A DNA stretch of 22,666 bases from Chryseosolibacter sp040902445. Lineage in GTDB: Bacteria; Bacteroidota; Bacteroidia; Cytophagales; Cyclobacteriaceae. Position 1 is the stretch's first letter. Every line of letters starts with the position of its first letter. The DNA lies in assembly GCA_040902445.1 (NCBI GenBank), contig JBBDXJ010000206.1:1-22666 (forward strand). The letters run 5' to 3'. A program made the translations under genes and the position numbers. This document shows, piece by piece, positions 22,230 to 22,666 of the stretch. The notes beneath the pieces were generated by a model. That model saw only the letters and a program-made list of their open reading frames with translations. It ran no database searches and was not told where the DNA came from.

Positions 22230-22666
22230 TTAATTTTCGTTGATATTTATCACTCCTGTTAAATACAAGCGGGCTTCCCCACCGATCAGGCAACGCTCAC
22301 CATTATTGATACAGATCAACTTTCCCCCTCTCCTGGATAGCTGCATCGCGTTCATTTCTTTCTTTGAAAGTTTTGCTGACCAAAGTGGGATGAGCGAGGT
22401 ATGAGCCGAACCGGTAACCGGATCTTCATCAACTCCGGATTGCGGCGCAAAGAACCGGGATACAAAATCAACGCTGGTCCCTTTTGCCGTCACGATCAAA
22501 CCCCGTGCAGGTAACTTTGATATTTCTTTAAAATCCGGTTTCAGGTTAACGACATCTCCCTCACTCTCAACAACAGCGATGTAATCAGTTTTACCAACAA
22601 AGATTTCGTTTGGCTCTATTCCTATACATTTTCTAAGTTGTTCGAAATCGTGATTGGCTTTTAATG
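22230..22666 (-). CDS. PhzF-family epimerase/isomerase, N-terminus outside the window
   Basis: Reading from the right edge, about 145 residues of the C-terminal half are present. The frame is open through 22664, beginning LKANHDFEQLRKCIGI and continuing EIFVGKTDYIAVVES. The hallmark is FVSRFFAPQSGVDEDPVTGSAHTSLIPLW, shown here in part as GVDEDPVTGSAHTSL. This is the conserved PhzF loop with the Asp and Gly-Ser-Ala-His residues of the second domain. PhzF isomerises a dihydro-hydroxyanthranilate in phenazine synthesis, but most homologues of this type have unknown small-molecule substrates and no phenazine genes. The DinB-fold gene follows 13 bases downstream. Confidence 0.9.
   Translation of the reverse strand, partial: LKANHDFEQLRKCIGIEPNEIFVGKTDYIAVVESEGDVVNLKPDFKEISKLPARGLIVTAKGTSVDFVSRFFAPQSGVDEDPVTGSAHTSLIPLWSAKLSKKEMNAMQLSRRGGKLICINNGERCLIGGEARLYLTGVININEN

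Overview
This 22.7 kb window looks like chromosomal DNA of a free-living, largely aerobic heterotroph of the Bacteroidota, most likely a Cytophagales- or Chitinophagales-type organism. The clues are the many short-tailed lipoproteins, weak Shine-Dalgarno sequences, one promoter-like TTTG/TAnnTTTG pair, a PVC-type HEAT/cytochrome c protein, a sulfatase, and S23-type four-helix-bundle and TPR-CHAT genes. The assignment rests on protein style and gene content, not on a marker gene. No rRNA, tRNA, transposase, integrase or CRISPR array was seen.

Layout. (1) Positions 1-11505, all on the + strand: the C-terminal part of a PVC-type heme-binding protein, a Tat-exported hydroxypyruvate-isomerase-like protein, the LutABC lactate-oxidation genes, an unusual malate synthase, a secreted sulfatase and an HprA-like glycerate dehydrogenase. 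LutA and LutB are separated by a small S23/four-helix-bundle gene. That gene lies between inverted arrays of 7-base repeats, and a second heptamer array abuts the lutB start codon. (2) Positions 11533-13734: an unidentified lipoprotein on the - strand, divergent from a secreted cytochrome c-sugar dehydrogenase fusion on the + strand. (3) Positions 13756-17517: a probable decayed gene end, then a two-gene - strand operon of a cysteine-rich lipoprotein and an exported TPR-CHAT protease-like protein with a C-terminal membrane anchor, joined by an ATGA overlap. (4) Positions 17675-21352: a lipoprotein six-hairpin (glycogen-debranching-like) glycosidase, convergent with an exported class-C beta-lactamase-like serine hydrolase. 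(5) Positions 21509-22666, - strand: a 55-codon orphan N-terminal fragment, a DinB-fold lipoprotein, and a PhzF-family isomerase cut by the window end.

How the genes may work together: the + strand block is enriched for two- and three-carbon hydroxy- and oxo-acid chemistry. LutABC takes lactate to pyruvate, malate synthase takes glyoxylate plus acetyl-CoA to malate, and HprA interconverts hydroxypyruvate or glyoxylate with glycerate or glycolate. The exported isomerase, sulfatase, heme protein, sugar dehydrogenase, glycosidase and serine hydrolase point to scavenging of complex, partly sulfated carbohydrates at the cell surface. The most novel-looking parts are the exported CHAT/cysteine-rich lipoprotein pair, the heptamer-bounded S23 cassette inside the lut operon, the divergent malate synthase, and a sugar dehydrogenase that seems to lack its catalytic histidine.
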